DNA from: Sorex araneus
Taxonomy: Eukaryota; Chordata; Mammalia; Eulipotyphla; Soricidae
DNA: 64,000 nucleotides
Reading direction: 5' to 3'
NCBI RefSeq assembly: GCF_027595985.1
Contig: NC_073307.1
Coordinates: forward strand, 47,656,509-47,720,508
Shown here piece by piece: positions 33,701 to 41,172 of this stretch. Each line of letters begins with the position of its first letter. Position 1 is the stretch's first letter. Both the position numbers and the translations under genes were made by a program. The notes under the pieces are model-generated. The model saw only the letters and a program-made list of their open reading frames with translations. It was not told the DNA's origin and did no database searches.

Positions 33701-36700
33701 TATGTGTGTGTGCATGCTGTGTGAGATGTGGGACTGCATGTCTGTGTGTTCATGTATGTGTGTGTGTGCTGTGTGAGATGTGGGACTCCATGTCTGTGTG
33801 TTCATGTATGTGTATGTGCATGCTGTGTGAGATGTGGGACTGCATGTCTGTGTGTGCATGTATGTGTGTGTGTGCTGTGTGAGATGTGGGACTGCATGTC
33901 TGTGTGTGCATGCATGTGTATGTGCTGTGTGAAATGTGGGACTGCATGTCTGTGTGTGCATGTATGTGTGTGTGCTGTGTGAGAGGTGGGACTGCATGTC
34001 TGTGTGTGCATGTATGTGTGTGTGCTGTGTGAGAGGTGGGACTGCATGTCTGTGTGTGCATGTATGTGTGTGTGCTGTGTGAGAGGTGGGACTGCATATC
34101 TGTGTGTGCATGTATGTGTGTGTGCTGTGTGAGAGGTGGGACTGCATGTCTGTGTGTGCATGTATGTGTGTGTGCTGTGTAAGATGTGGGACTGCATGTC
34201 TGTGTGTGCATGTATGTGTGTGTGTGCTGTGTGAGATGTGGGACTGCATGTCTGTGTGTTCATGTATGTGTGTGTGTGCTGTGTGAGATGTGGGACTGCA
34301 TGTCTGTGTGTGCATGTATGTGTGTGTGCGTGCTGTGTGAGATGTGGGACTGCATGTCTGTGTGTGCATGTATGTGTGTGTGTGCTGTGTGAGATGTGGG
34401 ACTGCATGTCTGTGTGTGCATGTATGTGTGTGTGCTGTGTGAGATGTGGGACTGTATGTCTATGTGTGCATGTATGTGTGTGTGTGCTGTGTGAGATGTG
34501 GGACTGCATGTCTGTGTGTGCATGTATGTGTGTGTGTGCTGTGTGAGATGTGGGACTGCATGTCTGTGTGTGCATGTATGTGTGTGTGCGTGCTGTGTGA
34601 GATGTGGGACTGCATGTCTGTGTGTGCATGTATGTGTGTGTACTGTGTGAGATGTGGGACTGCATGTCTGTGTGTGCATGTGTGTGTACCTGCTGTGTGA
34701 GAGGTGGGACTGTGTGCATGTGTGTGTGCGTGCACATGTGTGTGTGCATGTGTGTGTACCATGTGAGATGGGGGACTGTGTATCTGTGCATATGTGTGTG
34801 TGAGAGATTAGGGACTGTGTGTGTGTGCATGTGTGCGCATGTGTGTACTGTGTGAGATGTGAGACTGTGTGTCTGTGCATGTGTGTGCATGTGTGTGTGT
34901 GTGTGCTGTGTGTCAGTACACGGAGCAGGACTCCATCACACCGTTCCCTCCCACCCCCACCAGTTCGCCTTTCTGGAGACCATCGTGACAGCTGTGACGG
35001 ATGAATTCCCCTATTACCTGCGGCCCAAGAAGGCTGTGTTCTCGGGGCTCATCTGTGTGTCCATGTACCTGATGGGGCTGGTCCTCACCACTGATGTGAG
35101 TGGCGGTCTGGACGGCAGGGCAGGAGACGCCGTGGGGGTCTGCAGCCAGGTTGACTCCAGGCCGGGCCTCTCCCCCCAGACCCTCGGCCCCAAGCACAGC
35201 CAGGCCTGCGCCCCAGTGCTGTGCCCCTGCTGTGTGATGTCCCCAGAGCCTGCGGTCCCTCCCACCCAGGGGTCACCCCATCTGGAGTTAGGGAGACGCC
35301 GTGAGATGCTTGCTAGGTGCCAGGCCAGGGCCCCAGCTCTGTGTCTCGTTCCAGGGGGGCATGTACTGGCTCGTGCTTCTGGATGACTACAGCGCCAGCT
35401 TCGGGCTCATGGTGGTGGTGATCACCACGTGCCTTGCGGTCACCCGGGTGTATGGTGAGCCGGGCTCCGGGGCGGGAGGGTCGTGGGAGGCCCTGCCCTG
35501 GGTCCCCGCCCGCATGGGAGCTCCGTGTGGCCCTTCTCCCTCCCGCACAGGCATCCAGAGGTTCTGCAGGGACATCCACATGATGCTGGGCTTCAAGCCG
35601 GGCCTCTACTTCAGGGCCTGCTGGCTGTTCCTGTCGCCGGCCACGCTCCTGGTAACGGCAGGCAGGGCCTGGGGGTGGGACACGAGTCAGGACCTGCTCT
35701 CCCCGTCCCAGCAGTTGTCGACCCTGCATCTGGCTGCACTGCCGACCAGCAGGGTGGGGTGGGGGCGGGGCATCCCCCAGTCTGCTCTGCAGGGCGCCTG
35801 GCGCGGCTCTGAAGGTGCTCTCTCAGGAGTCCGCCCGGTGCCTCGCAGCACGTCTGTCCCCTACCTTGAGGTGGGGTCATCAGGGAGCGGGGCCCGTGCC
35901 AGGCGCTGGTGTGGCAGGTTCTGGGCGGGCTGCGGAGCCCCCCCGTGAGTGTGGGAGCCCCTGCCCGCAGGCCCTGCTGGTGTACAGCATCGTCAAGTAC
36001 CAGCCGTCCGAGTACGGCAGCTACCGCTTCCCCGCCTGGGCCGAGCTGCTGGGCATCCTCATGGGGCTGCTGTCCTGCCTCATGATCCCCGCCGGCATGC
36101 TGGTGGCCGTGCTGCGAGAGGAGGGCTCGCTCTGGGAGGTGAGTCTGTCCGCCTGCCCACCCGTCCGTCTGTCCGTCTGTCTGTCTGTCTGTCCTGCCTC
36201 GTGGTCCCCGCCGGCATGCTGGTGGCCGTGCTGCGAGAGGAGGGCTCACTCTGGGAGGTGAGTCTGTCCGTCTGCCCATCTGCCTGTCTGTCTGTCTGTC
36301 CTGCGAGGGGAGGGCACACTCTGGGAGGTGAGTCTGTCCGTCTGTCCGTCCGTCTGTCTGTCTGCCCTGCCTCATGATCCCGGCCGGCATGCTGGTGGCT
36401 GTACTGAGAGGCGGGCCCGCTCGGGGAGGTGAGTCCATCTGTCTCTTGTCTGTCTGTCTGTCTTTCTGTCCTGTCCCCTCCCCCTCCACCAGGGCTCTCC
36501 CACCTCACCAAATCCTCACTCGGGTCCTGCGGCAGTTTTTGCAGCCTGTCCCCTGAGCTCCATGTGGTTCAGGCCTGTGGGGTGGGGGTGGGGGGTCGGG
36601 AGGAGGGGGCGCTCGAATCCTGTCCTGTGGGACTCTAGCCGCCCCCCTTCTGGTGTGGAGGGGCACGCTCTGAGGACGCCATCACTGGCCAGTGTCCACA

Positions 36701-39653
36701 TGTCTCAGAGACAGTTGAGTGGACAAGGGCGGGAGGTGGGCCAGGGCCAGACCTAACCCTGGCCCCTGCACCCTGCTCAGACGTCGGGGGGAGTCGGTGA
36801 GCTGGGGAGGGGGTGACAATGTGAGATCTGACCAGAGGGATGCACTGGCACCGGAACCTGAGCCCATGGAGACCCCCCGCAATAAGGGGTGTTGAGTGAG
36901 CCTGGCCTGCAGGAGAGACTGAGCACCCCCACCCCTCACACCCCCACCCCCTCACGCCCCTATACAGTCCCCTCCTCCACAGGCCCCACACACTCCCATA
37001 CACCCCTAACACCCCTGGAGTCCCAGTGTACGCCCGTATCTCTCCACAGCCTCACACCTGGGACACACCCCTACCGTCCCAACACACACCTCTGAACACC
37101 CCCCACACCCCAATATATGCCCACACGCCCCAACACACACCTCTGTACATCCCTATGCACCCTTATACTCCCAGACCTCGCCCAGCACCATACACCCCAA
37201 TAGCCCACAATGACTTTGTGCTTCTTATACATCCCCCAGCCCAACACAGGCCCTCGGAGCTCCTGTGACCCTCTAGCCCTGACGGTCACTCCTCAGAGGT
37301 GCGGTGGCCCATGAAACCTCTGAGAGCTGACACTGATGTGTGCATAGAGTCACACTCTGAGAACCCCGTACCCCGCCTCCAGCCTGCCCTGACCCCCTAC
37401 GGTCTGGTCTCTTCCTGCCTGCACGCCTGTCCCCGCGTCCCTGAGGCTGCCCGTCTGTCCCTGTCTGCTGTTAGGCAGCCCCTTCCCGTCTCTGCACCTC
37501 CCCTCCCCCTCCCCCATCTATTACACGAGAGCAGGAGAGGGGGCTGCTGAGTGGGGGTTGCACCCCAGAAGCTGATTTTTGGCTTTGTTCTGCCTCCGCT
37601 CCCCTTGGGCTGTGTTGCTGGGCACGGGGAGCATCAGGGGGTAGCTGCAGGGGTCCCGGGCCGCCAGCTGCTCTGCTACGCAGTGAAGCCCCTCTCTGCT
37701 TGGCAGCTCTTCATGGGCTGGATGAGGAGGGCAGCCTGGCCATGGGGGTAAGGGGAGATTCGGGGGGTAGTGTGTAGAGGGGCAGATGAGCTGGTCTGTG
37801 CGAGGCCCTGAGCTGTCAGGGTGGGGCAGGGCACAGCTGGCAGCAGCCCGCGCTGAGGCCGGGTTCTCAGTGCCCTCTGGGGACTGCCGGCCTGTCTGCA
37901 GCCCTGGTTCTGGGGACAGAGGTGGTAGAGCTCCGGCACCCGCGGTCAGCAGCCTGCAGGTGAGAAACCCCTTGCGGGGGTTACAGTAGCAGAAACAAAC
38001 CCCAGCCCTTGCTCTTTTTCTTTAAGTTTTTTATTTTATTTTATTTTGGGGGACCACACCAGGCAATGCTCAGGGGCTACTCTGGGCTCTGCACTCAGGA
38101 ATCACCCCTGGTGCTGCTGAGGGGACCCTACCCGGGTCGGCTGTGTGCAAGGCAAATGCTTTCCCCTCGGGACTATCGCCCCGGCCCCCAGTCCTTGCTC
38201 TCGGGCCCGAATGGTAGCAGAGGAAACGGCGACGGGCATATCCGGCAGGGGCGTGCCATGCTTCAGAGCCAAGCAGAAGCAGAGGGACCAAGCAGAGGGC
38301 CAGGCTTTGGTCAGGCTTTCTGAGATGTGACAGAGGCCTGACCTGAGGGACAGGGTGAGCTGGAGGCAAAGGCACACAGTGAGGGGTGTGAGGAGAGTGG
38401 CAGGACTCGGGCCACTGAGCAGAGCTGGAGCAGGGGTCCCGGTGGCCGCGGTCAGCACGGCAGGGCCCGTGGCAGAGGCCAGCCCCGGGCAGGCGTTCTC
38501 GGGCTCCGGGAGTACCCGGGTTCTGTGTTCCTGTGGACTCAGGCCTGGGCTGCAGGCACACACAGGCCCTCCCAGAAGCTGCGCCCTGAGGTGCCACCTA
38601 AGGTGGCTGAGTCATGTTGTGGGTCAGGGGGCAGGGGGCAGGGCAGGGCTTCGAGAGTGGGCTTGAGGAAGGAAGAGCTCTAGGGCTGCCAGGCTGCACC
38701 CCCACTCGAGCCCTGCCCTCCTCCACGGAGACTGAGGCAGAGGCCGAGCCGAGGCCTTCTCCCTGGGGAGGCCCCGGGCCTCTGTGCTCAGCGCTGGGGA
38801 TGAGGCCCGAGTTGGGGCCTCAGAAGCTCCGAGGCGGGAGCACCTCTGATGGGCCTTGCCTGTCCTCAGCACCCTGCAGAGAAGGAACAGCAGCTGATCT
38901 GTGCCCCAAATGCCTCCAAGCGTGTGGCCACAGGATGGTCTCTGAGGGTGGGAGATGGCGTCCTGGGGATACTAGCACCCTCCCTAGGGTGTGTCCCAGG
39001 ATTAATCCCGGGAGCCCGGGAGGCCTGTGGGGGACCAGGAAGCACTCCCAGAGGCCTGTTGGGCTGGGGAGCACTCCTGGAAGGTCTATGGGATGGGGAG
39101 CACTCCCGGAAGGTCTATGGGGTCTGGGGAACATTCCTGAAAGGTCTGGGGGTGGGGAACACTCCTGATAGGTCATGGAGTGGGGAGCACTCTTGGAAGG
39201 TTTATGCGGGTGGGGAGTACTCCTGGAAGAGCTATGGAGTGGGGAGCACTCCTGGAAGGTCTGTGGGGGGTGGGAACACTCCTGGAAAGTCTTTGTAGGA
39301 CCAGGAGTGCTCCTAGAAGGCCTGTGGGGAGGCAGGGAGCCCTCCCAGAAGGCCTCTTGGGCTGGGGAGCACTCCCAGAAGGCCTGTGGGGGGCAGGGAG
39401 CACTCCCAGAGCTTCAGCCCTCCTTGCTGTGCTGCAGCGGCTCCAGCAGGCCAGCCGGCCGGCCATGGACTGGGGCCCGTCACTGGAGGAGAACCGCACA
39501 GGCATGTACGTGGCCACGCTGGCTGGGAGCCAGTCGCCCAAGCCGCTGATGGTGCACATGCGCAAGTATGGGGGCATCACCAGCTTCGAGAACACCGCCA
39601 TCGAGGTGGACCGCGAGATGGCCGAGGAGGAGGAGGAGGAGTCTATGATGTGA
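20134..39653 (+). CDS. SLC6A7: SLC6A7 brain-specific Na+/Cl- dependent proline transporter (14 coding exons, spliced)
   Basis: High-affinity L-proline transporter (PROT) of the SLC6 neurotransmitter:sodium symporter family, a 12-helix plasma-membrane protein of glutamatergic terminals. The joined exons give 635 residues (human 636 from memory), starting [11 protein letters not shown] and ending EEEESMM. TM1 at about residues 46-66 carries the family motif [10 protein letters not shown] with the sodium and substrate site. The large extracellular loop 2 (exon 4) has the paired cysteines of [11 protein letters not shown] and a glycosylation sequon NLS. TM6-TM8 include [15 protein letters not shown] and [13 protein letters not shown]. 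The cytosolic tail is acidic. Loop 2 appears about three residues shorter than human (REHRGGNGA), offset by two extra glutamates near the C-terminus. All 13 introns are GT-AG and no stop or frameshift occurs, so the gene looks functional. Confidence 0.97.
21150..21317 (-). mobile_element. tRNA-derived SINE, old, minus strand
   Basis: CAGTGCTCAGGGCATACTCC, GGGACTTGAACCCTGGCCAG and CTGCTATACCCTCTCTCCCA; diverged with a rebuilt middle. Confidence 0.7.
22783..22941 (-). mobile_element. tRNA-derived SINE, minus strand, diverged
   Basis: GGGCCACACCCAGTGGTG, CGGGATCAAACCCGGGTTGG, ending GTCCCTCCAGCCC. Confidence 0.8.
23033..23153 (-). mobile_element. Degenerate SINE, minus strand
   Basis: GGGCCACACCTGGAAGTGCT and TGTACTATCTCACTGGCCCC mark the ends; the middle is eroded. 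Confidence 0.55.
23168..23335 (-). mobile_element. tRNA-derived SINE, minus strand, diverged
   Basis: GGGGCCACACCTGGCAATGC, CTTACTCCTGGCTCTGCACT, TGCGTGCAAGCCAAATGCC. Confidence 0.75.
24196..24376 (+). mobile_element. tRNA-derived SINE
   Basis: GGGCTGGAGTGATAGTACAG, GGTTCGATTCCCAGCATCCC, TGTGACCCAGAAAGC and a CAAAACAAAA tail. Confidence 0.9.
24680..24916 (-). mobile_element. Possible old SINE-related sequence
   Basis: T-run, then weak matches (CTCAGGGGACCATGTGACAC, GGGATGGAACTAGGGTC) to the reverse SINE. Its 3' edge is overlain by the fresh SINE at 24917. Much of the middle has no recognisable origin. Confidence 0.35.
24917..25099 (-). mobile_element. tRNA-derived SINE, minus strand, full length
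   Basis: T-run, GCTTTTTGGGTCATACCCGG, GGAATCGAACCCGGGTCGG, ending TTGCTCCAGCCCC. Confidence 0.92.
25163..25332. repeat. Four-unit minisatellite (40-44 bp)
   Basis: Four units, each with TTACATTGTTGCC followed by CAGGCCAC or CAGGCTAC and a CTGCTGAC-like spacer. It lies about 170 bp before SLC6A7 exon 2. Confidence 0.9.
25502..25685 (+). CDS. SLC6A7: SLC6A7 exon 2
   Basis: 184 nt, residues 12-72 plus one base. [20 protein letters not shown] begins the exon; [20 protein letters not shown] is TM1. Acceptor CCTGGCAG, donor GGAG/GTAGGC. Confidence 0.98.
25851..26021 (-). mobile_element. tRNA-derived SINE, minus strand
   Basis: TTTTTGGGTCACATTGGGCA to CTATCACTCCAGCC. Carries CTCATGCACTCAGG instead of the usual CTCTGCACTCAGG, shared with the copies at 26033 and 26800. 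Confidence 0.9.
26033..26210 (-). mobile_element. tRNA-derived SINE, minus strand, with target-site duplication
   Basis: Flanked by the direct repeat CCTCTCAGGGG at 26022-26032 and 26211-26221; T-run then a G-run at the tail end. Confidence 0.93.
26310..26443 (-). mobile_element. Degenerate SINE, minus strand
   Basis: GCTCTGCACTCAAGAGTGAC, GGAGCCCAGGTCAGCCCTAG and ACTGTTGCTCCAGCCTC remain. Confidence 0.6.
26800..26976 (-). mobile_element. tRNA-derived SINE, minus strand, with target-site duplication
   Basis: Flanked by CTGGAGCTG at 26791-26799 and 26977-26985. T-run, GCTTTTTGGGGTCACACCC, GGGACTTGAACCCGGGTC. Confidence 0.92.
27290..27352. repeat. TG/TCTG microsatellite
   Basis: Tandem TGTGTGTCTG-type units ending about 150 bp before SLC6A7 exon 3. 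Confidence 0.9.
27500..27631 (+). CDS. SLC6A7: SLC6A7 exon 3
   Basis: 132 nt, phase 1 in and out: [20 protein letters not shown] (TM2) and [20 protein letters not shown]. Acceptor TGCCCGCAG, donor CAAAG/GTGAGG. Confidence 0.98.
27739..27964 (+). CDS. SLC6A7: SLC6A7 exon 4
   Basis: 226 nt: TM3 ([20 protein letters not shown]) and most of extracellular loop 2, with the disulphide-type cysteines [11 protein letters not shown] and sequon NLS. Donor TGGAG/GTCAGC; the preceding intron is only 107 bp. Confidence 0.98.
28128..28303 (+). mobile_element. tRNA-derived SINE with (AAT)n tail and target-site duplication
   Basis: Flanked by AATGCTGTGGTTT at 28115-28127 and 28304-28316. The tail is AAT triplets (28268-28303) rather than poly(A). 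Confidence 0.93.
28346..28499 (-). mobile_element. tRNA-derived SINE, minus strand, internal deletion
   Basis: GGCTTTTTGGGTCACACCC, then CAGGGATTATTTCATATGGG where about 22 bases of the usual body are missing, ending ATCCCTCCGGCCC. Confidence 0.88.
28504..29290 (-). mobile_element. L1 3' end fragment, antisense, split by a SINE
   Basis: Antisense L1 3'-region signatures: TTCACTCAGCATGATGTCCT, AGCTTGGCTACTGTG..GGTGAACCT, TTTCTGGGTCACGTGGCAGT, CTCCATGTTGCTTTCCACTT and CCAACCAACACTGGCTGC. These follow the order of the mammalian L1 3' UTR and ORF2 end read in reverse. The SINE at 28864-29047 interrupts it. No intact reverse transcriptase is encoded. Confidence 0.75.
28864..29047 (-). mobile_element. 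tRNA-derived SINE inside the L1 fragment
   Basis: TTTGTTTGTTTCTTTGCTCT tail, GGGATCGAACCCTGGTTGGC, ending TATCACTCTGGCCCC. Younger than the L1 it splits. Confidence 0.88.
29704..29842 (+). CDS. SLC6A7: SLC6A7 exon 5
   Basis: 139 nt: [20 protein letters not shown] then TM4 ([20 protein letters not shown]). Donor GGCAAG/GTGACA. Confidence 0.98.
30093..30287 (+). mobile_element. tRNA-derived SINE with target-site duplication
   Basis: Flanked by GAGCCTG at 30086-30092 and 30288-30294; tail AGCAAAAAGCAAAAAAC and CAAAAC units. Confidence 0.9.
30336..30523 (+). mobile_element. tRNA-derived SINE, outer member of a head-to-tail pair
   Basis: GGGGCTGGAGCCATAGCACA to TGTGACCCAAAAAGCC and an A-rich tail. 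AAAGCTTGGAGGG at 30321-30333 recurs only after the next SINE, at 30703-30715. Confidence 0.92.
30524..30702 (+). mobile_element. tRNA-derived SINE, inner member of the pair
   Basis: Very close to the presumed consensus (GCACGCGGCCGACCCGGGTT), with a small deletion of TAACCCCTGA after GAGCCAGGAG and a poly(A) run of about 35. Confidence 0.93.
31228..31396 (+). mobile_element. tRNA-derived SINE, older
   Basis: GGGCTGGAGAGACAGCACAG, GGTTTGATTCCTGGCATTGC, GTGTGGCCCCCAACAC. Confidence 0.82.
31676..31810 (+). CDS. SLC6A7: SLC6A7 exon 6
   Basis: 135 nt, 45 codons: [20 protein letters not shown] (TM5) and extracellular loop 3 through HHLLSSK. Acceptor CGCCACAG, donor TCCAAG/GTGAGG. Confidence 0.98.
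31811..32364 (+). other. SLC6A7: SLC6A7 intron 6
   Basis: 554 bp of unique GC-rich sequence; an MIR-like core (GAGCTTAAGGTCACACAGCA) at about 31950-31975 is the only recognisable element. Confidence 0.8.
32365..32468 (+). CDS. SLC6A7: SLC6A7 exon 7
   Basis: 104 nt: [20 protein letters not shown] (TM6) and [14 protein letters not shown]. Donor TACCG/GTGAGC; the next intron is only 104 bp. Confidence 0.98.
32573..32697 (+). CDS. SLC6A7: SLC6A7 exon 8
   Basis: 125 nt: [20 protein letters not shown] (TM7), [20 protein letters not shown]. Donor GCAG/GTGTGC. Confidence 0.98.
32698..33057 (+). other. SLC6A7: SLC6A7 intron 8
   Basis: 360 bp, unique, with loosely TG-rich sequence in its second half; nothing else recognised. 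Confidence 0.85.
33058..33170 (+). CDS. SLC6A7: SLC6A7 exon 9
   Basis: 113 nt: [20 protein letters not shown] and [16 protein letters not shown] (TM8, with the Asp-Ser sodium-site region). Donor AGCCAG/GTGGGC. Confidence 0.98.
33205..34860. repeat. Minisatellite of about 50-bp units filling SLC6A7 intron 9
   Basis: About 30 units of TGTGCTGTGTGAGATGTGGG plus ACTGCATGTCTGTGTGTGCA plus TGTATGTGTG, with variants (GAGAGG, AAGATG, TTCATG, extra TGCA steps). It takes up almost all of intron 9 (33171-34963) and degenerates into plain TG repeats at its 3' end. The long open frames across it are repeat artefacts. Confidence 0.97.
34964..35095 (+). CDS. SLC6A7: SLC6A7 exon 10
   Basis: 132 nt, 44 codons: [20 protein letters not shown], then TM9 ending LVLTTD. 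Acceptor CCCCCACCAG about 50 bp after the TG-rich tract. Confidence 0.98.
35355..35454 (+). CDS. SLC6A7: SLC6A7 exon 11
   Basis: 100 nt: [20 protein letters not shown] and [13 protein letters not shown] (TM10). The next intron is only 96 bp. Confidence 0.98.
35551..35651 (+). CDS. SLC6A7: SLC6A7 exon 12
   Basis: 101 nt: [33 protein letters not shown] (start of TM11). Donor CTCCTG/GTAACG. Confidence 0.98.
35652..35970 (+). other. SLC6A7: SLC6A7 intron 12
   Basis: 319 bp of unique GC-rich sequence; no element recognised. Confidence 0.85.
35971..36138 (+). CDS. SLC6A7: SLC6A7 exon 13
   Basis: 168 nt, 56 codons: [20 protein letters not shown] and TM12 ([20 protein letters not shown]) to REEGSLWE. 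Donor GGGAG/GTGAGT; its 3' end is repeated in tandem in the intron that follows. Confidence 0.98.
36188..36480 (+). repeat. Three tandem partial copies of SLC6A7 exon 13 end plus donor
   Basis: Copy 2 (about 36188-36297) repeats TM12 codons from CTGTCCTGCC to GGGAGGTGAGTCTGTCCG almost unchanged. Copy 3 (about 36298-36362) is internally deleted but keeps CACTCTGGGAGGTGAGTCTG. Copy 4 (about 36363-36480) starts CCCTGCCTCATGATCCCGGC, contains ACTGAGAGG and keeps GGGGAGGTGAGTCC. Each is separated by TCTG repeats. No acceptor precedes the copies; they are intronic. Confidence 0.93.
36925..37250. repeat. C/CA-rich degenerate tandem tract
   Basis: Loose repeats of CACCCC, ACACACACCTCTG and CCCCAATA; no fixed period. 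Confidence 0.7.
38016..38187 (-). mobile_element. tRNA-derived SINE, minus strand, with target-site duplication
   Basis: Flanked by CCAG(C/T)CCTTGCTCT at 38002-38015 and 38188-38201 (one mismatch). TTTATTTTATTTTATTTTGG tail; the B-box region is shortened to CTACCCGGGTCGG. Confidence 0.88.
39011..39412. repeat. Minisatellite of 27-33 bp units before SLC6A7 exon 14
   Basis: About 13 units of GGGGAGCACTCCTGGAAGG plus TCTATGGGGT-like spacers of changing length. The array stops about 25 bp before the exon 14 acceptor, so its last unit abuts the polypyrimidine and branch region. Confidence 0.93.
39438..39653 (+). CDS. SLC6A7: SLC6A7 exon 14 (terminal coding exon)
   Basis: 71 codons plus [43 protein letters not shown], then the acidic tail with six Glu and SMM. 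Acceptor GTGCTGCAG. Confidence 0.98.
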   Translation, partial: RLQQASRPAMDWGPSLEENRTGMYVATLAGSQSPKPLMVHMRKYGGITSFENTAIEVDREMAEEEEEESMM

Positions 39654-40670
39654 GGCGGGAGGCAGGAGGAGGGGGCAGCACGACGGGGGGCGGGGGGTGC
39701 GTAGTGATATTGACCCCTCCTATCTCTCCTCCACCCATCACCCCAGCCCAGGCCCCTCCAAACTGCCACCGGGACCACCCTTGACCTCTGCCGAGGGCCC
39801 AGCCCCTCTCTTTTCTGGGGGTGCCTGCCCTCACCCAGCCAGAACACAGTGGAGGGGGGCTCAGAGCAACCTGAGGCCCTTGGAGGGAGGGTCTACAGTT
39901 GGGTGTGTCATGGGGGGGCGTCTCCAGCAGGGGGGTGCAAGGTCCAGGAGGAGAGGCAGATGGGGCAAGGGAAGGGTGGCGGGTGGGTGATCTTGGGAGG
40001 AGGGGCAAAGACAACCAAAGTGCAACTTGTGCCTCAGCCGAAGCCCACCCCAGCCAGGCAGCCGCCACAGGGGAAAAGCCGGGTGGGCACGTGGGGCTCT
40101 GCATGGTTTGGCTGTGCTTCAGCTAGAAGACTGTGGGGGGCGGGACTCCTGTGCAGGAGGGCAGGGCACTGGGTGACTGAGCTGGCAGGCGGGAGGGGAA
40201 CTTGCACTCGAGAGGGGCCCATAGCGGCCCCCCATGGACCTTGGGCTGGTGGGGCTGGGGAGGCCGACCCCGAGCTGTGGGGATGCTCTGAGCGGGCACG
40301 GTCAGGCTGCAGGTCCCTTCTCTTCTCTTCTCCCTCGCCCTGGTGGCCCTTACTGTCCCCTCCAGCTCCAGGTACTGCCAGGACATTGGCGTCGGCTGTG
40401 GACGGCCCAGGGTTCGGAGAGAGTCGGAGGGGGCCCGTGCCTGTGGCTCTCTGATCCGGGATGCGTCCTCGGCCCCGTGGAGGGCAGCGGCGCCCCGGCC
40501 TGAGAGGGGCAGCTCCGGGGGCCCCGCTCCCCCGAGAGATGGGCTAGGGAGGGACAACGCCTGAGCCGTCCCCTGCATATACCGTGTGGGTTCCTGTCCC
40601 CGTCCTGCTGTGTCCCCAGCCCACTCGTGTCCTGGCTCCTTGTTAATAAACACCAGTGATGCTGCCCTCT
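39654..40670 (+). other. SLC6A7: SLC6A7 3' UTR
   Basis: About 1 kb of GC-rich sequence from the stop to just past the poly(A) signal; no SINE. Confidence 0.8.
40645..40650 (+). terminator. SLC6A7: SLC6A7 poly(A) signal AATAAA
   Basis: CTTGTTAATAAACACC, the first canonical hexamer after the stop codon. Confidence 0.88.
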
Positions 40671-41010
40671 GGACATCTCGCCTTCCACTCTGCTGGGCTG
40701 GGGGCTGGGGTGCCAGTGGTGGGGGGCACTCGGGGGTGGGGAGCGAGGGGTGAGGAGGAAGCCCCTCAGAGACCCCCAGGCCTCCATTCTATGGACTCAC
40801 CAAGGCATGAGCCTTGTGCCGGTGGCCCAGGGGACATGCCAGGGACGGGCACCTCCTTTCCTCAGGACCCTCTACCCTCCCAGGCTGCCCCCAGCCCAGT
40901 GCGGGGAGCAGGAAGACCAGGCCTGGGGCACCTGAAGGCCCCAGTGGGGAGGGCAGAGCGGGAGGAAGGGGCTGTGTGTTTGCCACATGGGTAAATGTCC
41001 CCTAGCCTCT

Positions 41011-41172
41011 GGGGCTGGAGCAATAGCACAGCAGGTAGGGTGTTTTCCTTGTATGCGGCCGACCCGGGTTCGATTCCCAGCATCCCATATGGTCCCCTGA
41101 GCACCACCAGGGGTGATTCCTGAGTGCAGAGCCAGGAGTAACCTCTGTGCATTGAGCAAAAAAAAAAAAAAA
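41011..41172 (+). mobile_element. tRNA-derived SINE with target-site duplication
   Basis: Flanked by GTCCCCTAGCCTC at 40997-41009 and 41173-41185. The 3' end is truncated (GTGCATTGAGC then poly(A)), lacking the GGGTGTGACCC segment. Confidence 0.94.

Larger units (their letters stand above)
36139..39437 (+). other. SLC6A7: SLC6A7 intron 13
   Basis: 3.3 kb: partial exon 13 copies (36.19-36.43 kb), TCTG repeats, a C/CA-rich degenerate tract (36.93-37.25 kb), one SINE at 38.0 kb and a minisatellite just before exon 14. Confidence 0.9.

Noticed and set aside
32987-34890. Long Cys/Val/Met-rich and His/Thr/Ser-rich open frames, up to 460 codons
   Set aside because: They translate the 50-bp minisatellite of SLC6A7 intron 9; the exons on both sides are clearly those of the transporter.
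37707-37747. Possible extra exon in SLC6A7 intron 13 (acceptor CTGCTTGGCAG, donor GGGG/GTAAGG)
   Set aside because: 41 nt would shift the frame, and exon 13 joins exon 14 directly with the expected protein; most likely a pseudo-exon.
39011-39412. CRISPR-like array
   Set aside because: Units differ in length and sequence with no constant repeat and unique spacers; it is a minisatellite in a mammalian intron.
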